A stretch of 64,000 bases of DNA from Streptococcus macedonicus ACA-DC 198 (GCA_000283635.1 HE613569.1:149501-213500), one strand, 5' to 3'. Counted from the stretch's first letter, positions 26,124-36,377 are shown. Notes: a model not told the origin generated them from the sequence alone. Made by a program: numbers and translations.

Positions 26124-26939
26124 ATGGCTAAATTTTTAACACTTAATACGCATTCTTGGTTGGAGGCAAATTCATTAAAGAAATTATTCGACTTGGCAGA
26201 AACGATTTATAGTGAAAATTATGATGTCATTTGCCTTCAAGAAATTAACCAAGATATTCGTGGACTGTTAGCCAAAGAAGTTGATGGCTATGAAAAATTA
26301 CCAAGTAGCCCAGCTTTGCATCGTGATAACTACGCTTTACAACTCGTGAATTATCTGAGAAGTCAAGGACGATATTATTATTGGTCTTGGGCATATAATC
26401 ATATTGGATATGAAAAGTACAATGAGGGTGTTGCTATCCTATCAAAAACACCTATCAAAGTGAATGATATTCTGATATCTGATGTTGATGACGAAACTGA
26501 TTTTCACACAAGACGTGTTCTCGTTGCGGAGACAGAAATTGACCAGAAACCAATTACGGTTGTCAGCTTACACATGTCTTGGTTTGGTAAAGGCTTTGAA
26601 GGTGAATGGCAAAAGCTGGAGACAGCACTGCTTGATTACCCCAAACCATTGGTACTCATGGGTGATTTTAACAATCCAACGGATACTGCTGGCTATGATA
26701 TGATTTTAAACAGCCCACTTGACTTACAAGACAGCCACAAAGTGGCTAAGAAAGTCCAAGGCGACCACACGATTATTGAAGACATTGACGGCTGGGAGGG
26801 CAATAAACAATCCCTCAAAGTTGACCATGTTTTCACAAGTAAAGATATTGATATTCTATCATCAATCATCACATTTGATGGTGGTGAAGCGCCAATCGTC
26901 AGTGACCATTTCGGTCTTGCCGTTGAGCTTAATTACTAA
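26124..26939 (+). CDS. Endonuclease/exonuclease/phosphatase family protein
   Basis: A 271-residue DNase I-fold metal-dependent phosphoesterase. Family motifs are CLQEINQD near residue 40, HMSWF near 150, MGDFNNPTD near 180, KVDHVFTS near 237 and SDHFGLAVEL at the end, covering the acidic metal ligands and both histidines. No signal peptide, so it is cytoplasmic. GAAGGGAAC precedes ATG 26124. It follows the PTS gene by about 100 bases with no terminator; this linkage suggests a sugar-phosphate or nucleotide substrate, but the substrate is unknown. Confidence 0.85.
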   Translation: MAKFLTLNTHSWLEANSLKKLFDLAETIYSENYDVICLQEINQDIRGLLAKEVDGYEKLPSSPALHRDNYALQLVNYLRSQGRYYYWSWAYNHIGYEKYNEGVAILSKTPIKVNDILISDVDDETDFHTRRVLVAETEIDQKPITVVSLHMSWFGKGFEGEWQKLETALLDYPKPLVLMGDFNNPTDTAGYDMILNSPLDLQDSHKVAKKVQGDHTIIEDIDGWEGNKQSLKVDHVFTSKDIDILSSIITFDGGEAPIVSDHFGLAVELNY

Positions 26940-26976
26940 TAATACTACCTCCTAATTTATTTGTTTGTTTTTACAC

Positions 26977-27006
26977 AATCGCTCCTGATTTCAGGGGCGA
27001 TTTTAG
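26977..27006 (+). terminator. Terminator of the PTS-phosphatase operon
   Basis: AATCGCTCCTGA pairs with TCAGGGGCGATT and runs into TTT. Confidence 0.8.
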
Positions 27007-27174
27007 GTGTTATGTGTTATAATGACTCCATGATAATAGCATAAAATAATAAACAGTTAATTGCGGAGAAAAATATATGAGGCCATTCAGGTGAAAATGA
27101 AGCTTTGAGATTGGTAACTGACCATTACAGACGAGGAGATATTGTCTTGAATGAGGAGGATTATAAAGGAATGA

Positions 27175-27214
27175 AATAAGAAGCTGGACATTTGGTCTCA
27201 GCTTCTTATTTTTC
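27175..27214. terminator. Terminator past pepA
   Basis: AATAAGAAGCTG (27175-27186) pairs with CAGCTTCTTATT (27199-27210), T-rich on both outer sides. Between 27006 and here is only a short open stretch (about 31 codons ending EEDYKGMK) without a start, probably a gene scrap. Confidence 0.7.
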
Positions 27215-27222
27215 AAATTCAA

Positions 27223-28260
27223 TCATTCTACAATTGGGCTTTTTAGGTAAGCATCAACGAGGCGTTCAGTTGCTTGGACAGAGTTAATGTGTGTGCGTTC
27301 GTATGAGTGACTTGATTCGATACCAGCTCCAAAAAGGGCATGTTTGACTTCAGCACCTGCACGAAGAGCAGCAGAAGCATCACTACCATAATACGGATAA
27401 ATGTCCAATTTGTAAGGAATCTTATTGTCATTTGCTAATTTGACAAGATGTTGGCGCAATTCATAGTGATAAGGTCCTGAACCGTCTTTGACACAGATTG
27501 ACACACTGTATTCATCTGTTTGTTGGTCGTCTCCCATTGCTCCCATATCGACCGAAAGGTATTCAACAGTTTCAACCGGAATACTCGAATTCGCTCCATG
27601 ACCAAGTTCTTCAAACGCTGAGAAGTAGAAGTGTGTCGTATATGGCAAAGTAATGTTTTGCGCTTTATATTCTTTAAGCAATTCAATTAAGATGGCTGCT
27701 GACACTTTGTCATCTAAGTGACGTGATTTGATAAAACCTGATTCGGTAACGACAACACGCGAGTCAAATGAGATAAAGTCACCAACTTCGATACCAAGAG
27801 CGCGTGTTTCTTTCTCATTTGTCACTATTTCATCAAGGCGAACTTCCATATTAGTTTGGTTGCGCTCAGCTGTACCAGCATCTTTATAAACATGTACAGA
27901 TGTTTGGTGCATAAGGATTGTACCACTGATTTTCTTGCCATTTTTAGAAACGTGAACGGTACAATTTTCTCCCTCAATAGCGTTGTAAACAAAGCTACCG
28001 ATAAGGTCCATTTTGAGCCGTCCATCAGATTTGACAGCGCGAACCATAGCACCAAGTGTATCCAGATGAGCAGTCACCACACGGTGTTTGCTGTCATCTT
28101 TACCTGTGACTGTGACCATAACACCGCCTTTATTCGTGCGAGCAGGCGCATAGCCAAAGCTTTCAAGTTCAGCAATCACATAATTCATAATGTGACTTGT
28201 GTAGCCAGTAGGTGAAGGGATATTTACAAGTTTTGTAATATAATCAACCGTAGTTTTCAT
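27223..28260 (-). CDS. pepA: Glutamyl aminopeptidase (M42 family)
   Basis: Cytoplasmic metalloaminopeptidase releasing N-terminal Glu/Asp from peptides. The 345-residue protein has the M42 metal ligands in VTAHLDTLGAMV (His-Asp) near residue 68, LDDKVSAA near 180, the catalytic EELGHG near 213, VDMGAMG near 232 and the final histidine in ESSHSYERTH near 320. GGAGG lies 6 bases before the ATG. It is a single-gene unit with a hairpin after the stop. Confidence 0.93.
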   Translation of the reverse strand: MKTTVDYITKLVNIPSPTGYTSHIMNYVIAELESFGYAPARTNKGGVMVTVTGKDDSKHRVVTAHLDTLGAMVRAVKSDGRLKMDLIGSFVYNAIEGENCTVHVSKNGKKISGTILMHQTSVHVYKDAGTAERNQTNMEVRLDEIVTNEKETRALGIEVGDFISFDSRVVVTESGFIKSRHLDDKVSAAILIELLKEYKAQNITLPYTTHFYFSAFEELGHGANSSIPVETVEYLSVDMGAMGDDQQTDEYSVSICVKDGSGPYHYELRQHLVKLANDNKIPYKLDIYPYYGSDASAALRAGAEVKHALFGAGIESSHSYERTHINSVQATERLVDAYLKSPIVE

Positions 28261-28367
28261 GAGTCCTCCAATTAAAATTTAGTAGTCATATCGACGATAA
28301 AATACACGATATCATCTATGTTATTATACCATGTCTGCTAAATTTAGTTGAGAGAGGACTGTATGTA

Positions 28368-28847
28368 TTAACTAGGATTGGCAAATCCTTGGTGTTGCTT
28401 CACAATAATCTTTGCTAGGCGCTCAATATCAGCACTTGTTCCTCGTAATTCAAAATCACCCAACATAGGAAAACCAAAACGTTTGGCGTACTGCTTAGCT
28501 GTCAGACAATATTGTTTATTGAAATTACGATTGCCAGAACCAATAATACCAAAACAATATTTGTAGTTTTCATGAGCAGCAATAAAATCACCTAGTGGAT
28601 TCGTCAAGATTTCAACATCACCTGAATCAATACCATTTCCCCCTTCAAGATATGTTGGTAAAATAGTAACGAAAGGTGTTGTAATTGGAAATGTTTCATG
28701 ATTAAGTTCTTTGATATTAATTGCTTCTATATCCAACGTATAGTGGTTAAGTAAGTGCTCAGTTAAGCGCTTTACAAAGCTTTGTGTGTTACCGCTCAAA
28801 CTGATGTAAACAATGCTCAACGGAGCTAATTTTTTCTCTTGTGACAT
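28368..28847 (-). CDS. NrdI-like flavodoxin
   Basis: A 159-residue FMN-binding flavodoxin-fold protein. The phosphate-binding loop is SLSGNTQSF near residue 15, followed by PTYLEGGNG near 75 and [12 protein letters not shown] near 107, the pattern of NrdI proteins that activate class Ib ribonucleotide reductase. The nrdE/nrdF genes are not nearby, so this may be a second, stand-alone NrdI homologue as found in streptococci. The start MSQEKKLAP at 28847 has GGGAA upstream; an in-frame N-terminal extension to 28895 is rejected. Confidence 0.85.
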   Translation of the reverse strand: MSQEKKLAPLSIVYISLSGNTQSFVKRLTEHLLNHYTLDIEAINIKELNHETFPITTPFVTILPTYLEGGNGIDSGDVEILTNPLGDFIAAHENYKYCFGIIGSGNRNFNKQYCLTAKQYAKRFGFPMLGDFELRGTSADIERLAKIIVKQHQGFANPS

Positions 28848-29095
28848 AATAAATTCCCTACTATATATGGTATTGCTTAGAATACTGTAACACAATATAT
28901 GGTTATAAACAAGAATTTAGCTTTGCAATTTAGATGATTTAGAAAGCGTTTAAATTTTTTGAAAAAGTTCACACTTTTAAAAATAAAATAATATATATTT
29001 TAAAAAGTCTGTGTTTTACTTTTAGTAAAGATGTTGAGGAGCGTAAAACATCTTAAACAACTATTTTATATTCTATTCTAAAAGGGAGAATGATT

Positions 29096-29410
29096 ATGTC
29101 AAAAGCATTGATTATCTGTGTAGCTGGAATGTCATCATCACTAATGGCCCAAAAAACAACAGACTTTTTGAAAAACCAAGGTAAAGACATCACTGTAGAA
29201 GCTATTAGCTCTAACGAAGGTGAACAAGTTATTACTGACGCAACTTACGATTTGTATCTAGTTAGTCCACAAGCTGGTATGTACTATAACCAATTTGCAG
29301 CTGCTGGTGAAAAATAAGGTCGTTCAGTTGTTAAAGTTCCACCACAAGCTTATGTTCCAATCCCAATGGGTGTTGAGAAAATGGCTAATCTTATCGTAGA
29401 AAACATTTAA
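29096..29410 (+). pseudogene. PTS lactose/cellobiose-type EIIB with a nonsense codon
   Basis: The IIB phospho-cysteine loop is intact (IICVAGMSSSLMAQ, residues 6-19). After codon 74 an in-frame TAA (29315-29317) interrupts the protein, then the same frame continues with VVKVPPQAYVPIPMGVEKM to TAA at 29408-29410, giving the family length of about 104. AAAGGGAG precedes ATG 29096. The following IIA and IIC genes are also broken, so the transporter is dead. Confidence 0.88.
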
Positions 29411-29426
29411 TGAGGTATTGTTAGAG

Positions 29427-29760
29427 ATGACTGAAGAAGAATTGCAACTTGCTGCTTTTGAAATTATCTTGCACAGTGGTAACGCCCGCACTTCTGTTCA
29501 CGAAGCATTTGCTGCAATGAAAGAAGGCAAATATGACGAAGCAAAAAAAAACTAGATGCTGCTGATGCAGAACTTTTGGAAGCACATCATGCTCAAACTG
29601 ATTTGTTACAGAAATATCAAGCGGTACCGAAGTTAAAATCGAGATTATTATGGTTCACGCACAAGATCATTTGATGACTACAATGAATTTGAAAGAAGTT
29701 GCGGTGGAAATGATCACATTGTACCAACGAGTCGACGAAAAATTACGAGACGTTTTCATG
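29427..29760 (+). pseudogene. PTS lactose/cellobiose-type EIIA, two frameshifts and fused to IIC
   Basis: Starts MTEEELQLAAFEIILHSGNAR. The frame is lost at a run of nine A (29543-29551), resumes as LDAADAELLEAHHAQTDLLQK in another frame, shifts again near 29610-29622, and ends with the phospho-histidine region IIMVHAQDHLMTTMNL. It then runs straight into EIIC sequence (RDVFMLAFPLTVFGSI), so the IIA end and IIC start were deleted. Confidence 0.85.
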
Positions 29761-30715
29761 TTAGCGTTTCCATTAACTGTGTTTGGGTCAATTGTCGTGG
29801 ATATTTGTAACCTTCCTTTTTTAAGCAATGATTTGAAATCGCTTTTATACGACATTATGGGTAGTGGTCAAAGTGCCACAATGTCTATCATGACAGTGTT
29901 TGTAACCTTTGGTATTGGTTATTACCTATGCAAGTTTCCTTATCTTAACACCATTCTTCACAACTACCGACAGTGGTGAAGAATGGTGTTAAGTGTTTTA
30001 AGTCTTGATCGTCTTGGTGCCAAAGGAATATTCCTTGGTATGATTGTTGCTTTCCTTGCGGCAGAAATTTATAGCCGCGCAAGCAAAAAAAGGTTGGCAA
30101 ATTAAAATGCCAGATAGTGTTCCACCTGCAGTTGCTAAATCATTCGCAGCGCTTATCCCAGCTATTTTGACATTGTCAGTCTTCACATCTATCAATGCTA
30201 TTGTAACAGTTGGTTTCAATACAAACCTTCACGACGTTATCTACAATGTTATCCAAGTTCCACTTGTTGGTTTGGGAAGTAGTATTTGGGAAACATTTAT
30301 CGTTGGTCTAGGTGGTTCAGGTATGACTTTGGCAGTTGTTATCATCATGGCGTTTATCATGAAGAAAAAACAATATCGTGATGTCGGTCGTTTGGCATTA
30401 TGTGCCGGAATCTTCAACGTTAATGAACCTGTTATCTTTGGTTTGCCAATCGTGTTGAATGCTACGATTCTTATTCCTTGGGTAATTTCTCCAATTATTA
30501 TAACGGCTCTTAACTATTTCATTATGTCAATTGGTCTTGTTCCTGCCCCAACAGGCGTGTCAGTACCTTGGACAGTGCCAATCTTCTTTAGTGGTATGAT
30601 TGCGACAAACTCACTCACCGGAGGTATTCTCCAAATTATTGACTGTCTCCTTGTCGGATTTATTTGGTATCCATTCTTGCGTATGCTAGACAAACAATCT
30701 GATTCTGCGTTATAA
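29757..30715 (+). pseudogene. PTS lactose/cellobiose-type EIIC, deleted and frameshifted
   Basis: Fragments of an EIIC membrane permease: MLAFPLTVFGSI to about 29945, then RLGAKGIFLGMIVAFLAAEIYSR (30008-30080), a frameshift in an A-run near 30086-30092, and the remaining membrane domain to 30715 with GIFNVNEPVIFGLPIVLNA. The piece between 29945 and 30000 is replaced by an 18-bp inverted repeat. The N-terminus is missing. Confidence 0.88.
29944..29993. repeat. 18-bp perfect inverted repeat inside the EIIC pseudogene
   Basis: CTTAACACCATTCTTCAC (29944-29961) and GTGAAGAATGGTGTTAAG (29976-29993) around a 14-base loop, at the place where EIIC sequence is lost. No T-run follows, so it is not a typical terminator. 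It looks like a rearrangement scar. Confidence 0.75.
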
Positions 30716-30767
30716 TAGAACTATAGTTTTTAAAAAATAGTCTATACAAGTAGAGTAGGAGCGATCT

Positions 30768-31493
30768 ATGTCAAAATATGAAGAGATTGCAGATATTATT
30801 CGAACAAGGATTTCAGACGGCACCTACCCAGTTGATTCAAAGCTACCGACCCAATCGGACTTAGCAGAAGAATTTAAGGTAAGTCGTATGACAATTAAAA
30901 AGGCTATTGAGATGTTAATCATTGAAGGTTTAGTCCTCTCAAAGCAAGGTAATGGTACAAAAGTTTTAAATTCTTCGTTTTGGGATAAAGGGGACTCAAA
31001 ATTCCGTTTAAATAATTACAATGGGTTGAGCTATGATATGAAAGATGACCCTCGGCAATTGACAAGTAAAATCATTGATTTTACTGTCGAATTTCCAGAT
31101 GCTAAAATAGCAGAGAGGCTCCAAGTTGATTCAGCGACACCTGTTTACAAAATTATCCGACTTCGTTTATTGGACGGTAAACCTTACGCTTTGGAACATA
31201 CTCATATGCCCTGTGATTTAGTACCTGGTTTGGATGATGAGATCTTATTAACATCTGTTTATGATTACCTTTGGCATCAGCTCGGTCTCAAATTTGCAGG
31301 TTCCTACCGACATATCACGGCTGAAAAGCCAGATCATTATGACAAAGATTATTTAGCCTGTAAAGATGATGATCCCATTTTGCAAGTCGAACAAGTTGTT
31401 TATTTGGAGAACGGGAGGCCAATCGAGTATTCTCGTAGTAGAAATCGTTTCGATACTAGAGGTTATTCATTATTGGATGTTAAGAACATTTAA
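30768..31493 (+). CDS. GntR-family regulator (HutC/UTRA type)
   Basis: A 241-residue repressor-type protein: winged helix at residues 1-65 (LPTQSDLAEEFKVSRMTIKKAIEML) and a C-terminal UTRA ligand-binding domain (around YKIIRLRLLDGKPYALEHTHMP to YSRSRNRFD). GTAGGAG precedes the ATG. It follows the ruined PTS and probably once controlled it, sensing the imported sugar phosphate. Intact while its presumed target operon is destroyed. Confidence 0.9.
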   Translation: MSKYEEIADIIRTRISDGTYPVDSKLPTQSDLAEEFKVSRMTIKKAIEMLIIEGLVLSKQGNGTKVLNSSFWDKGDSKFRLNNYNGLSYDMKDDPRQLTSKIIDFTVEFPDAKIAERLQVDSATPVYKIIRLRLLDGKPYALEHTHMPCDLVPGLDDEILLTSVYDYLWHQLGLKFAGSYRHITAEKPDHYDKDYLACKDDDPILQVEQVVYLENGRPIEYSRSRNRFDTRGYSLLDVKNI

Positions 31494-31495
31494 CT

Positions 31496-31528
31496 AAGAA
31501 ACCCAAAAATGCTTTGGGTTTCTTCTTG
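31496..31528 (+). terminator. Terminator after the GntR gene
   Basis: AAGAAACCCAA (31496-31506) pairs with TTGGGTTTCTT (31514-31524). Confidence 0.8.
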
Positions 31529-31568
31529 GTGAACAAGCATATTTTGCTTGAAGGAAAGGAAAATTGTT

Positions 31569-32519
31569 ATGGCAGAACCATTATTTCTAAAGTCACAAAT
31601 GCATGATAAAATCTGGGGTGGAACTAAACTTCGTGATGAATTTGGTTATGACATTCCAACAGAAACAACTGGTGAATACTGGGCAATTTCAGCTCACCCA
31701 AATGGTGTTTCAATCGTAGATAATGGTACTTATAAAGGTGAAGGTCTAGATAAACTTTATCGTGAACACAAAGAACTTTTTGGCAATCCAAAATCTGAAG
31801 TCTTTCCATTATTGACAAAAATTCTTGATGCCAACGATTGGCTTAGTGTACAAGTTCACCCAGATGATGCTTACGCTCTTGAACATGAAGGCGAACTTGG
31901 TAAAACTGAGTGCTGGTATGTTATTGCTGCGAATGAAGATTCTGAAATTATTTACGGACACAATGCCAAATCAAAAGAAGAACTTCGTCAATTGATTGAA
32001 GCTGGGAAATGGGATGATTTGTTAACAAAAATCCCTGTTAAAGCTGGTGATTTCTTCTACGTACCAAGTGGCACAATGCACGCTATTGGTAAAGGGATCT
32101 TGATTTTGGAAACACAACAATCAAGCGATACAACTTACCGTGTTTACGATTTTGATCGCCGTGATGCACAAGGCAATCTTCGTGACTTACATATCAAGCA
32201 ATCAATTGATGTTTTAACCATTGGTGAACCAGCTAACAGTACCCCTGTGGCAGTTGATGTTGACAATTTGAATTCAACACTTTTGGTTTCAAATGAATTC
32301 TTTGCTGTCTATAAATGGCTGGTATCTGGTGCTGTTAACTTTACCCAAACAGCGCCATACTTGCTGGTAAGTGTCCTTTCAGGTCAAGGTAGCATGAAAG
32401 TTGACAACCGTGTTTATAACATCAAAAAAGGTGACCACTTTATCCTTCCTAATGACGTTAAGTCATGGGAATTTGATGGTGAGTTAGAAATCATTGCTAG
32501 TCACGCAAATGAAAAATAA
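31569..32519 (+). CDS. manA: Mannose-6-phosphate isomerase, class I
   Basis: Zinc enzyme that interconverts mannose-6-phosphate and fructose-6-phosphate. The 316-residue cupin-type protein has the zinc-binding run LSVQVHPDD near residue 95, GKTECWYV near 115, the HAIGKG motif near 172 and catalytic YRVYDFDRRD near 192. The start MAEPLFLKSQMHDKIWGG at 31569 follows AAGGAAA; the earlier in-frame start is not supported. Single gene, between the GntR terminator and a long non-coding stretch. Confidence 0.93.
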   Translation: MAEPLFLKSQMHDKIWGGTKLRDEFGYDIPTETTGEYWAISAHPNGVSIVDNGTYKGEGLDKLYREHKELFGNPKSEVFPLLTKILDANDWLSVQVHPDDAYALEHEGELGKTECWYVIAANEDSEIIYGHNAKSKEELRQLIEAGKWDDLLTKIPVKAGDFFYVPSGTMHAIGKGILILETQQSSDTTYRVYDFDRRDAQGNLRDLHIKQSIDVLTIGEPANSTPVAVDVDNLNSTLLVSNEFFAVYKWLVSGAVNFTQTAPYLLVSVLSGQGSMKVDNRVYNIKKGDHFILPNDVKSWEFDGELEIIASHANEK

Positions 32520-33210
32520 TGATTGCTAATAAAGAGAGAGGATGGAGCCTAAGGCTAGAGAAAAGATAGTTGGCTGAAAATTTTACCCAGTATTCAACAC
32601 CTTCTTTGATCTCTTGTACGGTAATGCCTTATGCTAATCCTATTTTTGTTATTTATAAAAAGTATGATAAGTGAGCATTAGCATTAATAACCTAAAAACG
32701 ACTTAGTTTATAAGTCGTTTTTATTTATAGTGGTTTGATTTAGGAATAGGGCTAGATAACGAGTTGCAGATAAAACTGGAGTTCATCAAGACGAGTTAAC
32801 GACGTCCTAACCTAAAAAACAACTATAGTTCAAAGGCTACATTGTTATTGTCAACAGAGGTTAGAGTTACCACACAATCGATGGAAAAAAGCACGACCAC
32901 TCGCTAAAGTAGAGAATTTTTTTAACTGGGCAACTTAGATTTGACAGTCGGTGATTTGGTAGATTTGCGAAACAATTGTTTTGGCTGTGTCTCTCATCAC
33001 CCAGTTAGGATTGCTCTGAGTTTGTGATAGGTAACGTTTTTTATTTTGGCTAGGGTGACCCAACACAATAAAAGAGGGATATGCCTTTATTCTTAAAAAG
33101 AAAGGTCATCGTAGATAAAAATACCAGTATAATTATTTTCAAAGATTGATGTTATAGAAATAAATACATATTTTTATATAAAAGATATATACTTTCTAAA
33201 AATAAAGCGT
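32520..33210. other. Non-coding stretch with terminator and degraded scraps
   Basis: About 690 bases without an intact gene. AAAAACGACTTA (32694-32705) pairs with TAAGTCGTTTTT (32711-32722) and is a good terminator. On the minus strand near 32940-33045 there is an open piece of about 35 codons (KRYLSQTQSNPNWVMRDTAK) with no start, probably the relic of a gene or insertion element. Nothing else recognisable. Confidence 0.5.
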
Positions 33211-33229
33211 TATAATGTAAGCGCAAACA
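33211..33229 (+). promoter_or_regulatory. -10 box and cre-like site of the sugar ABC operon
   Basis: TATAAT (33211-33216) runs directly into TGTAAGCGCAAACA (33216-33229), which matches the CcpA cre consensus at 13 of 14 positions. A cre over the start site would give carbon catabolite repression. Confidence 0.6.
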
Positions 33230-33259
33230 AAAAGAAGCTAAAATTAGGAGGAAGAACCT

Positions 33260-34552
33260 ATGAAAAAAGGTTTGCTTACAATTGGGATGACTGCATTAGC
33301 AGCCGTGACATTAGTTGGTTGTTCAAGCGGAAGCAGTAATAGCGATGTTGAAACAATTACATTCATCAACCATAAGACCGATTGGGAAACTAACGGTAAA
33401 TGGGATGAGTACATTGCAAAATTTAACGAGAAATATCCTGATATTAAAGTTGAAGTACAAACTATCACTGATTATGCTGGTCAAATGAAAACTCGTATGA
33501 ATAGTAAAGAGTATGGCGATGTTTTAATGATTCCTGGTGATATTAGCCCGAAAGATTATGAGAACTTCTTTGAACCACTTGGTGATACAGAAGAATTATC
33601 AGAAAAATACTTAGGACTTAATGACCGTTCATATGAAGGTGTTCAATACGGTATTCCAAGCCAAATGAATGCTACTGGTTTGGTTGTTAATAAGAAAGTC
33701 TTTGAAGATGCAGGTATTACAGAACTCCCTAAGACAACAGAGGATTTCATGGTTGCACTTAAGAAAATAAAAGAAAATGATAGTAGCATTGTCCCACTTT
33801 ACACAAACTACGCTGCTGGTTGGACATTGTCTAACTGGGACTTCACACGTACAGGTGTGTCAGGTGACGCTGATTTCACTAATGAAATGACTACTGATTC
33901 ATCACCATTTGATGAAGGGGATACAATGTATACTATCTACAATACCCTTTACACAGTTGCTAAAGAAGGTTTGATTGAATCTGACCCTACAACAAGTGAT
34001 TGGGAGCAATCAAAAGTTGACTTAGCAAATGGTAAAGTAGCTGTTATGGTACTTGGAAGCTGGGCAGTTCCACAAGTTCAAGAAGCCAATGAAGATAATG
34101 CGGACAACATTACGTTTGAAGTATTCCCAGTAACTGCATCTGATGGCAAACAATATATGCCAATCGGTGGTGACTACAACTACGGTATTAACATTAACAG
34201 TAAACACAAAAAAGCAGCCCGCAAATTCATCGACTGGATGGTTAATGAATCTGACTACGCTGTTGACAATGGTGGTATTCCAACCGTGAAAGGCGCCGAA
34301 TATCTAAAAGCACTTCAAGATAGTCAAGATGCAGGTGTTGAATTGATTGAAGAAAATCCAGCTCCAGAAGGTAAAGAATCACTCTTTAGCGACATTAATA
34401 ATGAATCTGAATTAGGTATTGGTTCTACTGACACGGAAAAACAACGTATTATTGATGCTGCTATTGGTAATTCAAAAGAATCATTTGATGATATTATGAA
34501 AGACTTTAACACAAAATGGGCTAATGCCATCAAGGCGGTTTCAGATAACTAA
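33260..34552 (+). CDS. Sugar ABC transporter substrate-binding lipoprotein
   Basis: Extracellular solute-binding protein (family 1), 430 residues. The signal peptide ends in a lipobox LVGC with Cys at about residue 21, followed by a serine-rich linker. The mature part has the two-lobe binding fold with TFINHKTDWETNGKWDEYIAKFNEKYPDIKV at its start. TAGGAGGAAG precedes the ATG. Followed by two permease genes and an alpha-galactosidase, so the ligand is probably an alpha-galactoside or related oligosaccharide (inference). Still intact although its first permease is frameshifted. Confidence 0.92.
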   Translation: MKKGLLTIGMTALAAVTLVGCSSGSSNSDVETITFINHKTDWETNGKWDEYIAKFNEKYPDIKVEVQTITDYAGQMKTRMNSKEYGDVLMIPGDISPKDYENFFEPLGDTEELSEKYLGLNDRSYEGVQYGIPSQMNATGLVVNKKVFEDAGITELPKTTEDFMVALKKIKENDSSIVPLYTNYAAGWTLSNWDFTRTGVSGDADFTNEMTTDSSPFDEGDTMYTIYNTLYTVAKEGLIESDPTTSDWEQSKVDLANGKVAVMVLGSWAVPQVQEANEDNADNITFEVFPVTASDGKQYMPIGGDYNYGININSKHKKAARKFIDWMVNESDYAVDNGGIPTVKGAEYLKALQDSQDAGVELIEENPAPEGKESLFSDINNESELGIGSTDTEKQRIIDAAIGNSKESFDDIMKDFNTKWANAIKAVSDN

Positions 34553-34667
34553 AATTTAGTTTAGTGGGATGAAAAAGTTTGGGAGTCAAAAATGTCTTGC
34601 TCCCTTACTTATGCTCATTGGGGTATTTATATAAGAATTTAAAGTTATTGTCATGGTGGAGGTTATT

Positions 34668-35551
34668 ATGACAAAAAGTAAATTGAGTAAAGAATGGGAA
34701 AAACGCATCCTCGTTTTCTCTTTCACCATTATTCCAGTTCTTCTGTTACTCGTCTTTTCATATTATCCATTGATAAAAATGATTCAATATAGTTTGACAG
34801 ATTGGAATGGATACGGTCAAAATCCCAATTTTGTTGGGCTTGATAATTATAAAACAGTTTTAACAAATCCAAAATATTTTTCAGTTTTTAAAACAAGTCT
34901 GTACTACTTTATTGCAACATTTTTCCAATTAGGAATTGCGCTGCTATTTGCTACGATTCTTTCATTCAAAGTGAAGTTTGCTAATTTCTGGAAAGGGATT
35001 TTATTTTTCCCATATCTTCTAAATGGTGTTGCGATTGGTTTTATCTTCCTTTATTTCTATAAAGGCGGTGGAACGCTTGATACGGTTTTGAAAGCTATTG
35101 GTCTTGGAGACCAAATTAGACTTTGGTTGGGAGATCGTTCAATCAATTATATCTCGCTTGCATTTACATCTGTTTGGTGTTACACAGGCTTTAATTTCTT
35201 GGTGTTCTTAGGAACGATTCAGTCTATTAACCCTGAAGTCTATGAGGCAGCTGAGATTGACGGTGCTAATCGCTGGGATCAATTTAGATACATTATCATT
35301 CCAAGTATTCGAAACATTGTCTTTCTTAACATTATCTTGGGTGTGAGTGGTTCACTAAGCGTCTTTGATATTCCATATATCATGACAGGCGGTTCAAATG
35401 AAACATCAACTTTCGTTATTCAAACAATTATACAGCCTTCAAGTACAATAAAGTTGGTTTGGCATCGGCTATGGCAATCATTCTCTTGTTTATCGTTATT
35501 GTTGTTTCTTTGATTCAAAAGGTTGTTACTAGTGAAAGGAAGAATGTCTGA
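34668..35551 (+). pseudogene. Sugar ABC transporter permease 1, frameshifted near the end
   Basis: MalF-type inner-membrane permease. ATG 34668 follows GGAGG. The EAA loop (EAAEIDGANRWDQFRYIIIPSI) is intact. Near 35432 ATTATACAG stands where ATTAATACAG would restore TFVIQTINTAFKYNKVGLASAMAI and the last helix to a TGA at 35549-35551, overlapping the next start. The present frame ends early at 35513 with an unrelated tail. The last transmembrane helix is therefore altered and function is doubtful. Confidence 0.82.
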
Positions 35552-36377
35552 TGAAAACGAAAAAATAACATTTGGAAAAATTCTTCAATACCTTATCTTG
35601 CTAATTGGAGCAACCGTTGCGATTTTGCCGATTTTAGTTGTCTTTATCGGCTCATTCAAATCAAATACTAAATTTTTGAGTACGGGTGTTTTGGAATTAC
35701 CAAAATCACTAGATTTCTCAAATTATAAGATGGCTTTTGTGAATGGGCAAATGTTGTTCGGTTTTAAAAATACGTTGATTATCTTTGTGGTTAGTATGGT
35801 TGGGAAATTGACTCTTGCCTCAATGTTTGCTTATGCGGTTAGTCGATTTGATTTTAAACTGAAAAAGCTTATCTTGACGCTCTTTATGTTGGCAATGTTG
35901 ATTCCGAGTATCACTAGCCAAGTTGCAACTTTCCAAATCATCAATTCACTTGGATTGTTTAACAAAATTTGGTCAGTTATTTTACTCAATTTGGGAACTG
36001 ATGTTATTTCCGTCTATGTCTTTTTACAATATCTGGATAAAATTCCAATTTCTCTTGATGAATCAGCTTATCTTGACGGTGCTAGTCATTTTGGTATTTT
36101 CTGGCGCATTATTCTCCCAAATTTGAAAGCTCCGATTGTTACCATTTTAATTATCAGTGTTGTCGGTGTTTACAATGACTTTTACAATCCTTTCCTTTAT
36201 ATGCCAGACCGTAATTTGAAAGTTATTTCAACAGCGCTCTTTGCCTTTAAGGGACCTTACGGAACTAGTTGGCCTGTTATTTTGGCAGGGGCTGTCATCG
36301 TTATTTTGCCAATTTTAATTGTCTTTTTATCACTTCAAAAGCACATCTACAATGGTGTTGCTGGTTCAGTAAAATAG
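35544..36377 (+). CDS. Sugar ABC transporter permease 2
   Basis: MalG-type permease, 277 residues with six helices and the EAA loop DESAYLDGASHFGIFWRIILPNLKAP near residue 175. The start ATG 35544 follows GAAAGGAAGA and overlaps the ancestral stop of permease 1 by 8 bases. No ATPase gene is in this operon; MsmK (46393) is the probable energiser, as in other streptococci. Confidence 0.92.
   Translation: MSDENEKITFGKILQYLILLIGATVAILPILVVFIGSFKSNTKFLSTGVLELPKSLDFSNYKMAFVNGQMLFGFKNTLIIFVVSMVGKLTLASMFAYAVSRFDFKLKKLILTLFMLAMLIPSITSQVATFQIINSLGLFNKIWSVILLNLGTDVISVYVFLQYLDKIPISLDESAYLDGASHFGIFWRIILPNLKAPIVTILIISVVGVYNDFYNPFLYMPDRNLKVISTALFAFKGPYGTSWPVILAGAVIVILPILIVFLSLQKHIYNGVAGSVK

Noticed and set aside
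27010..27222. A 70-residue minus-strand ORF between the phosphatase-fold gene and pepA.
   Set aside because: It overlaps the pepA terminator stem, lacks a family match and a good start; the plus strand here also has only a 31-codon scrap without a start codon.
29944..29993. The inverted repeat as a Rho-independent terminator.
   Set aside because: No T-run follows and it is embedded in former coding sequence.
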